From positions 62,001-126,000 of the forward strand of contig JAURVB010014899.1 of assembly GCA_033002965.1 (NCBI GenBank): 64,000 nt of DNA, in the 5' to 3' direction. The notes beneath the pieces are model-generated. The model worked only from the letters and a program-made list of their open reading frames with translations. It was not told where the DNA came from and did not search any database. Positions 24,162-37,342 of this stretch are shown piece by piece. Position 1 is the stretch's first letter, and each line of letters begins with the position of its first letter. Origin of the DNA: Piper betle. Its lineage: Eukaryota; Streptophyta; Magnoliopsida; Piperales; Piperaceae. A program made the translations under genes and the position numbers.

Positions 24162-27100
24162 GTTTCATAGTTATACTGTACGGGAGATGCTGCAGCTTTC
24201 TTTTGATGAGGGGTAAAATCATTACATCTTCTGCTTTTTAACTTATGGTGCCATGAATGGTAGAGCTATATTTGTAGAGTACTCCAATCCATTCACACTG
24301 GATGCAATAAGTACGTAGGAAGTGTTTTTTCCTTGTTTATTTTTGTCCAAAAGCTTGAAAGAATACTTGCATGTTTGGAGATTCTAATGATTACAAGTAT
24401 ATTTAGAAAAATTCCCTCCCCTAACAGCCCAAGCTTTTAAGGTTGAACTATGCTAATGTTAGCTATCTTCTAGGTAAAAAACTTCAATTTGAAGATTGAA
24501 TCTGACTGTATAGTTTATGAGCCCATACTGACACAGAATTATTTATTGGTTGAGCCAAGTTCTAATTGTTGACGCTCAAGTTTTTGTTGTCGATTACTGC
24601 TAGTTGTCAAGATTTAAAAGGATAATGCATGAAAGAGCCGAGGAAATTCACTTTTTAATTATTGATTGCTGTCATTTTATGTTTGCGTGTGACTTTTGGC
24701 TATAGTTTTACTCGTAAACTCATTAACATAACATATCATATTTGATGTGATAAGTTAGCTTCACAATTTGAATGCTAATAAGCTTGTATCAAATATTTAT
24801 ATTGTGAAACGAAAACTCTTTATTGTATTATTATTCTGCGCTAGTAGATTATGTACGTGTCTGGATGGTGGATACTAAACCTCCACGCTGGCAATTTTTA
24901 TTCGTTCATCCATATGGTGATATGAAATCATGCGTGCATTTCTTGTGTTTTTGAATTTATTCCAACATTTTGTCTATGATTATTCTGTCAATAATAGTTG
25001 CCCCTAAAATGGATGAGTTGAGGAATTGTTTTATCTGTTCCTTTCTTTCAAGCAGTTTTCTTTTTCGTCACTGAAACTAACTGTGTTACAGTCTTGCAGA
25101 TTTCGTTCTTAAGAGGCAAAAATCGGTGGGGTTACCGGCGTCCTCAAGTTCCGGTTCGTGTAAACTTCGTGTTGTGTGATAGATTCTAATGTGTAGCGCA
25201 GGCACCCGTATGCGTTAGATCATGTTTCCTATATATGTCAGTGGTGATACTAATGCTAAACCCAAGGGAAAGTATTTCTGTACTCTTTTTGATTAACACG
25301 TCCACAGGTACGCTTATATGTCATTCCATCTTTTTGCTGTTCGCTTATATATATTTGAGCCATTTTTTTCTCTCAAATTTAGATACTAAAACTATAGCTC
25401 GGTGATATAAACCTATTCATATGAAATATGACCTATTGAAAGTTTATCGTCCTTGGAATTTTCCTTACGCATTTGCATCTTTCAAAAAATAATTTTATTA
25501 AAAAGTAAAAAAATCACAATTTAAAGCAAATATATACAATAAAGTGACAAATTTAGTAGGAGAAAATAGCCAATAGCTAAAGGCAAAAAATATCATTAAG
25601 TGCCCAATGCAAAAAATAAACATATTTTGAGAAAAAAAATGAATAAAATTTTGGAGTGAAAATATTAAAAAAAGGGCAAATAAAAAAGAGGTATACATAA
25701 TAAAATATTAAAAAATAATAAAGGAAAATAAAACTGTGAATAAAAAAATTAAAAAATTAATTATTTTAATAATCTAGTAGTGAATGAATTATATGAAAGA
25801 ATGAATAATTTGCATAGAAAGGAATACTGAATATTTAAATTATAAATGAACCCAAAACAAAATAAACAAAATTATATAATTAATTTATATCTATTTATAC
25901 CTTTGGAGATGGTTTGAAAAAAAAATTATTTTAAAAGATATTGTTGACATATTTATAAAAATGAGATGAGATAAACTTTTAAGAATGGTGAATATCTTAA
26001 ACAAAAGTACATTCATTTTAGAGGGAGTACAATACCTTATAGAACATGTAAATATCTTTAGAAGAGAGTGTGATACTCTATAGAACACACTTCTTCAAAA
26101 TCAATAATAATGTGCTACATATCCCCTTATAATAAATTTAGAAGAAAATATCATAAATAATTATATTTTAAAGTTCTTTTTCAAAAATATCCAAGTTTAT
26201 AAAATTATATAAAAAATATCAATTTCTATAATGGTTATACTAATTATGGCCAATTTCTATCATGTAGATTTATTTTTACTAATACCAAAATATATAATAG
26301 ATAAAATTTATAATTTTTTACTAACTATATATATATATATAATTAACTGATAAATATAGAATATAAAACAATATTACTAATGAGCTAAAAAGTAAAAAAA
26401 TATTTTTATTGAATTTTGGTGAATTTTAAAAAATTAAATTTTAAGCCATTAAAAATAAAAATAAAATAAAAAGACATACTTTTAGATGTTAAAATTTTTA
26501 ATTTGAAATTGTCACATTTTATTAAAAATTAAAACATTTGTTTTATCCAATATATTTTATTATAAATGTTTTTTTAAATATGAAATATTATTCATTAAAA
26601 ATTTAGATTAAGGGTATTTATGTTACTAAAATAAATATTATGAATAAAATATTTTAAAATATATGAATTGACTATATGTGAAATAAAAATTTGAGAAATA
26701 GTTATATCTAACATAAATTTTAAATTTTGGTCATTTATTATAGAAAATATTAAACTTAGTAATTTACAATATTTTACCAAAATTTAATAATATTGCCTGT
26801 TTAGTTGAAATTGAGTTTGGTCTCTTAGATGAGTTTTTTTTTTGTTTTATGGAAAATACTAGTATTCGCCGTTCAAAATGATTTTAAACAAGCCCTTCTC
26901 GGCCCTTGTCATGATTAGTGTATGTCCGTGTTAAAATGAATCCCAATGGATGGTACTTTTAAATAAGATTAAATCAATCAATTGCCATAGTCGATTGAAG
27001 ACTCTTCTCTTATGATCCGTCATCAGCCACAGATCGATTTCAATTTGAATTTCAGAGAAGATTTGACCCTTTTTTTGTCAGGCGGTTTGAAGAGTTCCGC

Positions 27101-28226
27101 TGGATAGCTTTGCAAAATAAATAAACGAGTCACATTTGCTCTGAGATGTGCATTGCAGTTCAAGAATCTAAGGATCCATCTAACGTGATCAGTTTAGCCA
27201 AAACCAAACCAAATTATTTACTAATTTAACTGAATTAAATTAGTTTGGTTAACAAAAAAACAAATTATAATAGATAATCAAACCGACCAAATTCAATTAA
27301 TTTGGTTTGGTTTAGTTTTAAGTGAACTCAAACTAAATTAACTAAAATGATAAGTAGTGTTCATTCTTTAATGTTTATTTTAATTATTTTTTAAGCTTTA
27401 TTTTTAAAATAAAAAATTGTTATCACATATTTAAGGGTTGATTACAAATTTATTACAAAAAGTTAGAATGAAAAATGCTCTAATTTGAGACATTAAATAG
27501 TATGTACACAAAATATAATATATTAAACTTTTATTTCTTATACGTGCATAAATAAATTATTTTTAATAAATTAAATTAAAATTATAATTTTATAAACTTT
27601 TATTATATATCGTGATAATAATTAAAATAAAGACACTTGTAAAAAAATTGATGCAATTAGTATTCTTTTCATTTATTGGTTTATTTTGCTTAATCGGTTT
27701 TGATAAAAACTCACCAAACCAACTAAAATCAAACTAACACCGAAACAAACTATCGAAATAATTTTAGTCTGGTTAGTTTAATTAGTTAACGAAACCGTGT
27801 TCACCCCGGTGAGAGTCCAAGTAACAACAAGCTTCCCCGTATTCTACAGCAAGGGAAACAAAACTTTTTCTACCTTTCTACACAAAAGTTAACCAAGGTC
27901 GGACAATCTGACAGGAACAAAACAGAGGATAACTGATTTTAAGTAGCATACTTTAGAGCGTGGAAGAAGGCCCAGGCTTTGCTTGTCTGCATTTCTACAA
28001 TCTGAAATATAACCATGGTGAAAGTAAATGAGAAAACCAGCGTATCACAAACCAAACTCCCTTCATCGTCAAATTTTGGAAACTACCATCAAAAGTGATA
28101 ATATAATTGAGAGGAACAGTAGAAAAGAAGTGGGGCATATAAGATGAGTGGATGTCAATTTGAACAATGTCAAGCTTTAATACAGACACAGAAGTGTGAC
28201 TTCTTCGAATAGCTATATGTGTAATC
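24162..28226. other. AT-rich intergenic region, no gene seen
   Basis: The first few hundred bases probably include the SUVH 3' UTR. From about 25480 to 26830 the sequence is extremely A/T-rich, with short minus-strand ORFs that look like composition artefacts. No family was recognised apart from the repeat-like segment at 27190-27815. Confidence 0.5.
27190..27815. repeat. Possible non-autonomous element with GGTTTGGTTT-type inverted motifs
   Basis: AACCAAACCAAA near the left end and TTTGGTTTGGTTTAG internally are inverted relatives, and similar CCAAACCAACTAAAATC repeats occur near the right end (about 27715-27790). The block ends GTTCACCCC, similar to hAT-type miniature elements. No target duplication or clean terminal repeat could be fixed by eye. 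Confidence 0.35.
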
Positions 28227-28838
28227 TGTTAAAATAAATTTCTAAAGTTGGAGATTAATAATAGAGAATACAAAATATTGAAAAATAATGCCTAAAAAAT
28301 AAGATAAAGACAAAAATTTAACGTGGAAAATTGTCCTTTAATCGAGAATCTAAAGTCAAAAATTATGAGACAACAACAAATAATTCACTACTTACAACTA
28401 AAAATTGCAATCGTCAAATATATAGAAACGCATAAGAAAATTACTCGCCCTACCTATACAATTGAGCTCTCGATAAGATTAATCTAGTGAGTAATATTTT
28501 CTCTTATTATCTTTATATTCCTTTTTATTTTCTTTCAGTATTTTTCATCTATTCATGATATATAGGTATATATGATATCCATATATATATATATATATAT
28601 AGATGTTTTGAAACCCTTCATTTTCAATGCTACAACAAACAGTCACCTCTGTTTGGTATCCCGAGATTCGTTTGATATTCTAAGTGTGACAATGAGTTAC
28701 ATATTATTAATATTCATAAGGAGTCCAATTGAAATACACAACAAACAGTCACCTTTGTTTGGTATCCCGAGATTCCTTTTGTATTCTAAGTGTGACAAAG
28801 TTACATATTATTAATTTTCATAATTATAAATATTAACA
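28227..28838 (-). mobile_element. 3' LTR of split Ty1/copia element
   Basis: The block starts TGTTAAAATAAATTTC and ends AATATTAACA, giving the short TGTTA/TAACA inverted ends of an LTR. It is flanked on its outer side by TAATC (28222-28226). Internally, on the minus strand and just before it, lies AAGTGAGAGATTGTTA, the familiar copia polypurine tract and LTR junction. It is homologous over most of its length to the LTR at 45252-45663, but longer. It carries an approximately 105-bp direct duplication (ACAAACAGTCACC at 28636 and 28740) and a TA run at 28582-28600. Confidence 0.8.
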
Positions 28839-30175
28839 ATCTCTCACTTGAAGTCCAATTGGAATACACTACCCTAATTCTTCATCCACTTGTTCGTCGC
28901 ATAACTCCTTCACCTGCCCTAATTCTTCCCCCACTTGTTCATCGCATAACTCCTTTAGGTTATACTGCACGATGGTTGTGTGACCTAAGCCCCCCGCCCC
29001 CCTCCCCCCATCTCTCTTATTTATATATAATACCGACAAATCTTGCAAGTTCACCAAAATTGAGCACAAACTCTACCTTTGTCCCTCCATCGATTTGGTT
29101 AACATGTCCACCAAATTCTTTTTACCATCAATCTTCTCCAACTTCAATTTACTTTTTTTAATAAAGATATGATACAATGATACCTTAACCTAATATATTT
29201 GGTCCTAGAATGAAATGCTAAGTTTTTGGCTAAATAGATTGCACTTTGATTATCACTGAACAACTTACAATTAACCCTATTAAAATCTAACTCATTCATT
29301 AAAGTTGTAATCCAAATATACTCCGTACTAGTTTTTGTAGCAGCTACATATTTAGCTTCTAGTTAAAAATAGAGCAACTATTTTTTGCAATTTCTAAACC
29401 TAGTTCATCGTGGTTTGACAAACGGTAAAGATATATCTTGATGTACTTTATCTATTGTCTCTATTTTCAGCATGGTCTGAGTTCATATAACTTTGCGCAT
29501 CAATATTATCACCCCCAAAACACAAATAGAAATTAGAAATTCCTTTCAAGTACTTGAAAATTCATTTCACTGCCTTCCAGTATTCTTTTCCTGGATTTTT
29601 TATGAATCTATTCACTACTCCTATTGCATGTGCAATATATGGTTTTATACCTACAATAGTATATATAAGACTTCCAATAGCTAAAGTATAAGGCACCGTT
29701 TTCATGTGAACTTTATTATCATCACTTTTAATACCTTGTTCATAGGATAATTGGAATTTACTACCCAAAGTAGTAGTTACCGGCTTAGATTCATTCTTGT
29801 TAAAACTTTAAAATACTTTCTCTTTATATATCCTTATCTAGATAACCATAACTTCTAATTCTTCTTATTTTAAGTAATTTGCATCCCAAAAAGTTATTTT
29901 GCTTCACCCAAATTCTTAATGAAAAAACTCTTAGTTAACCTCATCTTGAAATTACAGGTTTTCTCTATATAAATCCCTGTAACAAGCATGCCATCTATTT
30001 ATAAAATTAAAATAATATAATTGTCCTCATTTAACTTTTGTAGATATATATAATACTTCGAATTGTTCTTAACAAATCTACTATTTAACATAAACTTGTC
30101 AAATTTCAAATACTAATATCTTAATACTTGTTTGAGTGTATATAAATTCCTCTTCAAAGCCGGTGCGAGTTACTG
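28839..30175 (-). pseudogene. Ty1/copia reverse transcriptase and RNase H remnants
   Basis: In minus-strand order: LYTLKQ (the LYGLKQAPR region of RT) near 30150; KFDKFML; KLNEDNYIILIL leading to the catalytic YVDD region, here degraded; KNLGEAK; VPYTLAIGSLIYTIVGIKPY with IAHAIGVVNRFIKNPGKEYW (29768-29562). RNase H follows: RYIFTV, then TTLMNELDFNRVNCKLFSDN with QSAIYLAKNLAFHSRTKYI (about 29345-29195). The reading frame is broken repeatedly. These parts lie directly inside the 3' LTR, as expected for the distal half of pol. About 50-bp direct repeats occur at 28871-28965. Confidence 0.8.
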
Positions 30176-31759
30176 ATTTCAATAAATCTAATATATAAAC
30201 AGCTAACTAGTGGTCTCTTACCGATATGTCTAAACCAATTTGAACTTAAATCAATAGAAAAGGTTACTTGAAATTGAGTACAGCTACTTGGTCTAAACCA
30301 ATTTGAACTTAATCAATATAAGATAAAATTAGTCATAAATAGATAAATAAAAAGATATGTCCTTAAGACCATATATGTCATTTATCAAAGTCCACACACA
30401 CAAGTTACTTTCCTAAACAAAACAAAAAAATAAAAAATAAAAATCTCCGCATACGACACAAACAGTGGATCCCAAATGGAAATCGCAATTGACAGCTGAG
30501 ATCGCTTGGTTCAAAGCTGGGCCCACATGGGCCCGTTGCAACATCAGGACGCACGCACTCTCACAAGAATTAAATATGGGCCCACTCCAATTTGGTCCTC
30601 CAAAATGCGCCTGCCACGTGTATCCAACTTCATATTAAAAAAACTTTTTAACCGATCCGCTTGGAAATTTTTTTCCCGTATTTTTAAAAGTATGCAGTAT
30701 AATTGAGAAATAATTGCCCCAAATGAGAGCTTCACATATAAAATTTATATAGATTTGTTTATGATAAACTAAAAAACAAGGTCATATATTTGGATTTGAA
30801 TTTTTTTTAAGCCGTATTTTAATTACGATAAATATAATATAAAGATAAAATGTACCAAAATCTTCTCCATCTCGATTTAGTCATCTTGCCAACCCTTCAC
30901 ATTCCGGAAAAAAATGGAATCCAAAATTTTATGCTTTTCTGGTATCATTTTTAAATATTTTTAAATTTTATCACCTTAATTATCGTAGAGAATGCACTCT
31001 AAACATATATAGAATTAGTATTCCCAATGGGTCCAAGTAAACAAATTATACAATCCCATAAATATCGGATTTGGGTTTAACTTTATCGGGTCTATCTCTA
31101 AGAGTTTAATTTTTATTAATAAACATATTATATCAGGTCCGGGTCAGGTCTAGGTTTAGACCCAAACCAAAAAAATATTTAATTTTTATTTTAAAATTTA
31201 CTTTTTCTTTATGTTATATTAAATTATATAAATCGGGTTTAAATCTAATTTAAAGAATAATATATTCAAATATTGAATATCGAGTTGGATCCGGTCTCAA
31301 AGAATCCATACCGAACCGAACCTAGTAACACCATATAGCATGGCTATAGGTCACAAATTTATGAATTCTTAAAAAAATGGGCAAACCAGCTCCAACCTAG
31401 ATAGTTAGGGTGGAATGAGTGATGAGCTCAGTATATACAGAACATTCAAATATAGATACTAAAGGGCAGCCAAACTATGTACTATACTACAAACCTTTCC
31501 CTAGCCGATGCATGCAATATTTCATTTGCACGTATAAGCACCGTTTTTTCAGTTCTGGTTTGCCGACACAAAAATTTCTCGAAGTGGATGATCATCACTC
31601 CTCCTCTATAATTGCCAGTCTAGCCTTCACATTTTTCTTAGGAGAAACCAAGTAAAATACTAGAGTTTCTTACTCTCCCTCACTTCACCTTTTGTATAAT
31701 TAGATTTCTAGCTGCCATCTTCTCCTCCACTTTAGCAAAGATCAATAGAAAGCAAAAAG
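30176..31759 (+). other. Left part of the inserted block: upstream region of the WAT1-related pseudogene
   Basis: There is no coding sequence. Copia similarity fades near 30175-30400, where a short duplicated stretch (TCTAAACCAATTTGAACTTA at about 30221 and 30292) occurs. A G-box CACGTG lies at 30615-30620, and the palindrome GGGCCCACATGGGCCC at about 30519. Positions 31010-31335 are repeat-like, with GGGTTTAAATC- and GAACCGAACC-type motifs. The last 350 bases may be the old promoter and leader of the transporter gene. Confidence 0.4.
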
Positions 31760-32138
31760 ATGGCAAGCTGCCTGGCTAGCTTTAGCAGCTTTATGCAACG
31801 CTGCAAGCCTTATTTAGCTATGATCTCACTTCAATTCGGCTATGCCGGCATGAATATCATCACCAAGGTCTCCATCAATAGTGGTATAAGCCATTAGGTA
31901 CTGCTGGTTTGCCGGCATGCCTTCGTCACTGCTGCCATTGCCCCCTTCGCCCTCGTCCTTGAGCGGTACATATAACATATAATGTGATGAGCAATAAAAA
32001 CAAGTATAGTAAATAGTTTTGCTCATGAACAATATTAACATGTGTAATTCTGATTGCAGGAAGGTAAGGCCCAAGATAACATTCTCCATATTCATGCAGA
32101 TTTTTTTCCTTGCTCTTTTGGGTATGTTATATATATAT

Positions 32139-33165
32139 AGAGTTTTGATACAGTGCGCTGCCTGCCTTTTGCAGTGCAGGCAACACATTGGATTGATGGC
32201 CATTGGATTAAAATCCAACGGCCATTAATCAATTCCCGTTTTTCCATCCCTTCCACTGTTTCTCTAGTTTTTCAACCCCCTCCCCCCCCATTTCTCCCTC
32301 GAGTACCTCCGCCCCGCCCTCCAGCAGCTGTGGTCCCCCCCGTGGGTGGTCGGCAGTGGGGTGGCACGACATAAAAAAAGGTGGTGGGGAGGAACAAGGG
32401 AGTGTAAAATCATAATAAAAATTATACTTGGTCCACACTCGAGTCAATATTACAAAATAAATTTTAAAAATAAATTTTTTGTAATAAAAACTTGATTCGA
32501 TCTCGTACGGGATCGAATCAATATTACAAAATAAATTAAAAAATAAAATAAAATAATTTTGAAATAAAACTTGACTTGATCGCGTATGAGATTGAGTCAA
32601 TATTACGAAATAAATTTTAAAAAATAAAAAAATTTGGTAATAAAAACTCAATTCAGTCCCACACGAGACCGAGTCAAGTTTTTATTAAAAAATTATTTTT
32701 TAAAAATAAAATAACTTCGTAATAAAAACTTGACGCAATCCTCCTTGAGTTAATATTATGAAATAAATTTGAAAAAATAAAATAATTAACTAATAAAAAC
32801 TTGACTCTAATCCCGTGCGGGATCAAGTCAAGTTTTTATTAGTTAATTATTTTATTTTTTAATTTATTTTATAATATTGACTCGATCCTTTGAGGGCTCG
32901 AGTAGGACCGAATCAAGTAGGGCCGGGGTGGGTGGGGCAGTGGTTGCGAGCGGGATCGGGGGGACCGAGGCTGTAGCGAGGGCGACCGGCAGGCGGGGGC
33001 AAGGGTACCAGAGGGAGAAATGGGGGGGGGGGGTTGAAAAAATGGAGAAATGGGGTAAGGGGTAAAAAACGGAAATTGATTGATGGCTATTGGATTTTAA
33101 TCTAACGGCCATCGATCCTATGCACTGCCTGTGCTGCAAAAGGCAGGCAGCGCACTGTATCAAAA

Positions 33166-33169
<4 letters not shown>
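32139..33169. mobile_element. Non-autonomous element with ~110-bp terminal inverted repeats (MULE-like)
   Basis: The left end AGAGTTTTGATACAGTGCGC, continuing to about 32245, is repeated in inverted orientation at 33060-33169. Shared inner blocks include GCCTGCCTTTTGCAG and TTGATGGCCATTGG..AAAATCCAACGGCC. Both ends are embedded in TA repeats, consistent with a TA-rich target, so the duplication length cannot be read. The interior has GC-rich flanks (32280-32400, 32900-33040) and an AT-rich middle with repeated ACTCGAGTCAATATTAC-type inverted modules. No transposase is present. The element begins 16 bases after the exon 2 splice donor of the transporter pseudogene. Confidence 0.75.

Positions 33170-33204
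<35 letters not shown>
33165..33204. repeat. (TA)n microsatellite
   Basis: About 18 TA units lie between the long-TIR element and the MULE. Confidence 0.9.
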
Positions 33205-33206
<2 letters not shown>

Positions 33207-33455
33207 CAAAAGATTGCCTGAGCAAGTGGCAGGGAAGTTAGATGCGCCACATCTGAATTTGGACCGTTAGATGAAATGAGCGGTTCAGATTAATTCACGA
33301 AACGTGATGAAAACCTACCATCGGACTTCCTGCCTTCTTCGACCATCGCCGCCACCTTCGATTCCGCCGCCGCCGCCGCTGCCCCTCGCTTCATCTTCGC
33401 CGCCGCCGCCTGTCGATCTCCCGCCGCCTGTCTGAAAACCTACCATCGGACTTCC

Positions 33456-33657
33456 AGGAGTTCTTTTCTACAGGTGTTATTAATGTCCTCGTGAGGAATG
33501 GAAGGCAAATCGAGGCAGTGAACATGGCTTATGCATTTGGCCTTACAGAGCAATTTGCACCGGTTCCTTTACTTAAGGCCTATTTGAAGGATGTGAAGAA
33601 AACTTCCCAGGTGAATGCTGGAAATACTTCTCCCTCTGCTGCTGAAGTGAGTATTAT
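33456..33657 (+). pseudogene. FRI: Captured FRIGIDA-like gene fragment
   Basis: The open frame encodes GVINVLVRNGRQIEAVNMAY, then AFGLTEQFAPVPLLKAYLKD, then VKKTSQVNAGNTSPSAAEV, and ends at a GTGAGT donor. This matches the conserved alpha-helical FRIGIDA domain region (NSGRQI.AVN.AYAF.LTEQF.PVPLLK.YLK) of plant FRI/FRL proteins, which act with chromatin factors on flowering-time genes. Only about 65 codons are present. The retained splice donor and following non-coding DNA indicate capture from genomic DNA, not from a transcript. The fragment lies directly upstream of a MULE transposase. Confidence 0.85.
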
Positions 33658-34970
33658 TTCTACCCATTTTCAAACTTTCTTTTGATTATTTCAGTACTTG
33701 AGATTTTTGTCAGAAAACTAGAAAAGTCAGTTTTGGTGCTTCCCTAAAGTTAAAGTGTCTTCCAATGATAGTTGCTTTTGGAGAAGAAACGGAATGTTGA
33801 AATTGATATAATTGCACATTATGTTCATGATTGCTGATATGAACTCGCTTATGACTATGTTTTGAATCTGAAATTTCGTAGTTGACATTTACCTTTTCTC
33901 TGAACCAAATGTTTTTTCAATTGTGCTGTTTTGGCTGGTGGTGGAGACTTTACACCAATTCATTTCATTTGATCACTTTATATGGCTGTTGGTTTTGCTC
34001 TACATATATTTTTAAAATTGAATTGTGCTCCATAAAGCAGAGTGATGTAATTTATTTCACCTTCTTGCTGTTCTAATTAATAAAAACTTTAGGATATGTT
34101 TATTGTGTAGTTACATGCATGTTATGGTCATCTATCTCCTCTTTGGAAGTGAAGTGGCCCCTTCCTAGATAATTCAGAAATATTTCAAACTGTTGTATTA
34201 TCGGTTTATCAAAGCTTTCATTTGGTATCATATGATTGGCACATTATTTGTTGTGCATTTGGACCACTAATATCAAATGCTGCTGTGCGGTAATCTATCT
34301 TCCCATTTGCTTTGGTGGAACTAAATATTGTTTGAGGTTGCTCATCCCTAGTTACCGCGGAAAACAACTCGCTTAAAAATGGAAAGGACGTGACTAGCTT
34401 TTTTAATTCAATTTTCGGTAGCCAGATACGTGAGGTGTTATCTCTTCTTTTAATTGATGTTATATGGCAAGCCATTGTTTTCTTTCAATGCCATAATAGA
34501 CTTTGATTGATAGTGATTCAGTCACATAAATTTATCTTCAATTGCTTTTTGTGCCTTTCTCTTTTCATCTTCTTTACTACGTACTTTAAACTGGTTTGAG
34601 CACAACAAAACTTTGTTTTAAAATGTTTCAGCTAACCACGAAGCTTTTGCTTTATCAATTATCTCCGAAATGAAATTAGTCTTCGATATTCTTAATGGCG
34701 ATCAAAAAATTGTGGACAAATAACTTTTTTGCAACTTTTGAATGTAGTTTTTATTCCTCTTGCCCTTCGCTTATTGTTGTTTAGGTTGCTTGTGATCTGT
34801 TCTTATATTTTGGTTGAAATTTAACTTCACAAAGAAAAAGGGAAAAATCGAAGAAGACAAGGTTTGTGAAGTGCCAGGATAGCATGTATGCCAAGGTTTG
34901 TGCATGCATATGATTTTGGTTGGTCTACCGCTGATCAGTTAATTGGGAGGGCAACAAACTTAGAGGTTTT
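33658..34970. other. Non-coding stretch between FRIGIDA fragment and transposase
   Basis: T-rich, intron-like sequence with no long ORF. It probably contains the intron that followed the captured exon and the promoter or leader of the transposase. No further FRIGIDA exon could be recognised. Confidence 0.45.
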
Positions 34971-37342
34971 ATGGAAGAAATTGTTGAGGAAAATAGTGAG
35001 AAAGATGTTGAAAATATAAGTGAGGTGACAAAAGGCTTAAATAGAGATGAAGGGTGCCAAGATCAGCTGTACGAGTCATTAGTACCTTGTATAGGAATGG
35101 AGTTCAGTTCAATTGAAGAAGCATATTCTTTTTATAATGGATATAGCAAAATGAAAGGGTTTGGAATTAGAAAAAGTACTTCTCATTATGATAGAAAAAC
35201 AAATACTATATGCAGAAAGTTATTTGTTTGTGAAAAACAAGGTACAAAGAGCACCAATGACAGGAGACAGGTTGGAAAAGATGTTAAAAGAAGAGCAGAT
35301 ATGCGAGAGGAATGCAAGGCGAGGATGTTAATTAAATTAAAGGAGGGAGGTAAATGGACAGTAGATATCTTTGATGACATGCATTCACATGAGTTTGTAT
35401 CTCCAACAAAAATAGCAAAGATCCGTTCTCATAAGAAAATGACGTCAGTTTCAAAAAATTTGATTGATGAACTCTATAATTGTGGCATTGGACCATCAAA
35501 AATTTCAAGGGTTTTAAATTCTCGTGGTGATGGTTTGGAGGGAGATTTTACTTCTTCTGATTGTAGAAATCATTTGGCCAAGGCAAGAAAAAATAATGTT
35601 GGTCGTCAATGTATGAAAGTGTTAGAATACTTTCAAAGTAAAGCAGGGGTTGAAGAAGGTTTTTCTTTAAGATGGAAATTGATGAAAATAACCAAGTTAG
35701 GAGTGTTTTTTGGGCTGATAATAGAGCAAGGATGGCATATATGCAATTTGGAGATGTTATTGTTTTTGATGTGACATACAATACAAACAGTTTTAAGATG
35801 CCCTTTGCTCCATTCACTGGCATTAATCATCATAGGCAATCCACTCTTTTTGGATGTGCTTTGCTCGCAGATGAAACAACGAATACCTTTACATGGTTAT
35901 TCAGAACATGGTTGGAGTGCATGTGGGGCAAAGAGCCACAATGTATCATCACCGATCAAGATGTGGCCATGAAAAAAGCTATTTCAGATGTCTTCCCTAA
36001 CACTCGACATAGGTTTTGTTCTTGGCACATTGGAATGAGTGGAAGGATGCATTTAAACCAATTAGGGAAAGACTTGGATTTTAGGAATGATTACAATGAT
36101 TGGGTATATGCCGACACAATTGAGGAGAGTGAAGCTAAGTGGACAGAAATAAAAGAAAAATATGATATTAAGGAAGGAAGTTGGTTGTATGGAATGCACA
36201 ATGTTCGTAAGCATTGGATTAATGCTTACCTGAAGGATTATTTTTTTGCCGGAATGACTTCTAGCCAGCGGAGTGAGAGTATCAATGCTTTTTTTGACGG
36301 GTTTGTAAATGCTCAAACACCAATTAGTGAATTTGTACAACAATATGATAATGCTATGCACGCAAGGCGGCAAGAAGAAGCTTTCGAGGATCACAAAAGT
36401 TTGCATGAGAAGCCTATATTGTATGTAGGGAACAAACTAGAGCAGCATGCAAGGTCTATATACACAAGGAAGATGTTTTATGTTTTTCAAGAGGAATTAA
36501 AGCAATCTCTATTGTACAAATGCAAGGAAGTTGGTATTGAAGGTTCAAAACAAATGTATGAGGTAAAGAAAGGTGAGGAAGCTCGAAAACATCAAATAGT
36601 TACCTTTGAAGACAAGCCAGAAATTTTTGTACAGTGCACTTGCAAGAAGTTTGAGAGTGAAGGTATTTTATGTCGACATATTTTAAGACTTTTCTTCCAA
36701 ATGGATATGGATGTCATACCTCAAAAGTATATATTATTTCGATGGACAATCAATGCTAGATTTTCATCAAGTGCCACTTTGAAAACGGTCAACGAGTCTC
36801 AAAATTCAACTATTTCACCATTTATGCTGTATTCTTTCCAAAGTGCAATGTATAGGATTTCGAATTCAATTTGTCTCACACCCCAACATTGGGCTGTTGC
36901 TATGCCACTGCTTAAAGGTGTTGTTGATGAGCTTGATTGTTTATCTTTGATGTCTACATCTCTTGAAGAACAAACTATTCAACCAAGTGTCACACGTGGT
37001 ACAACAGAAATAAGTAGAACACCATTAGATCAAATCCCTCAAGTTGTCTTTAAAGATCCTTCCAAAGTGAAGAGTAAGGGTCGTCCAAAGACAAGTAAAA
37101 GGCTGAAATCTAGCTTAGAGATAAATGTGACTTCTCAAGTTAAGAAACAGAGATGTGGAATTTGCCAAAAGCTTGGTCATTACATGAATACTTGTCATTT
37201 ATATAAGGTACAAGAACATGGAATGAGTTGTATTATATGTTTTATGCTTATGAGTACTTTGTTAATTATATATTTGTCTTTACAGGAAAAAGAATCTCAA
37301 GACGGGAATTCAGACAACAGCGTCGGGAATGAGCCTTTGAAT
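34971..37342 (+). pseudogene. FAR1/Jittery-like MULE transposase, one frameshift
   Basis: The first ORF (34971-35774) carries the FAR1 DNA-binding domain (MEFSSIEEAYSFYNGYSKMK, FGIRKSTSH, then CKARMLIKL and WTVDIFDDMHSHEF). The second (35672-37342) carries the MULE catalytic core: VIVFDVTYNTN (Asp), FAPFTGINHH, CIITDQDVAMKKAI (Asp), HRFCSWHI. It also has a SWIM zinc finger (CTCKKFESEGILCRH) and a C-terminal CCHC-like knuckle, CGICQKLGHYMNTC. The two are one base out of frame near 35655-35670, in the run GGTTTTTCTTTAAG; one missing T would explain it. A 78-base GT-AG intron (37208-37285) keeps the frame open. The domain set also fits domesticated FAR1-related regulators, but the transposon context favours a transposase. 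Confidence 0.85.

Noticed and set aside
28582..28600. CRISPR-like or other regularly spaced short repeats in the TA-rich stretches
   Set aside because: They are simple microsatellites without unique spacers; CRISPR is not expected in a plant nuclear genome.
30615..30620. G-box CACGTG as a functional promoter element
   Set aside because: It is 1.1 kb from the pseudogene start with no other supporting element; a single hexamer is weak evidence.
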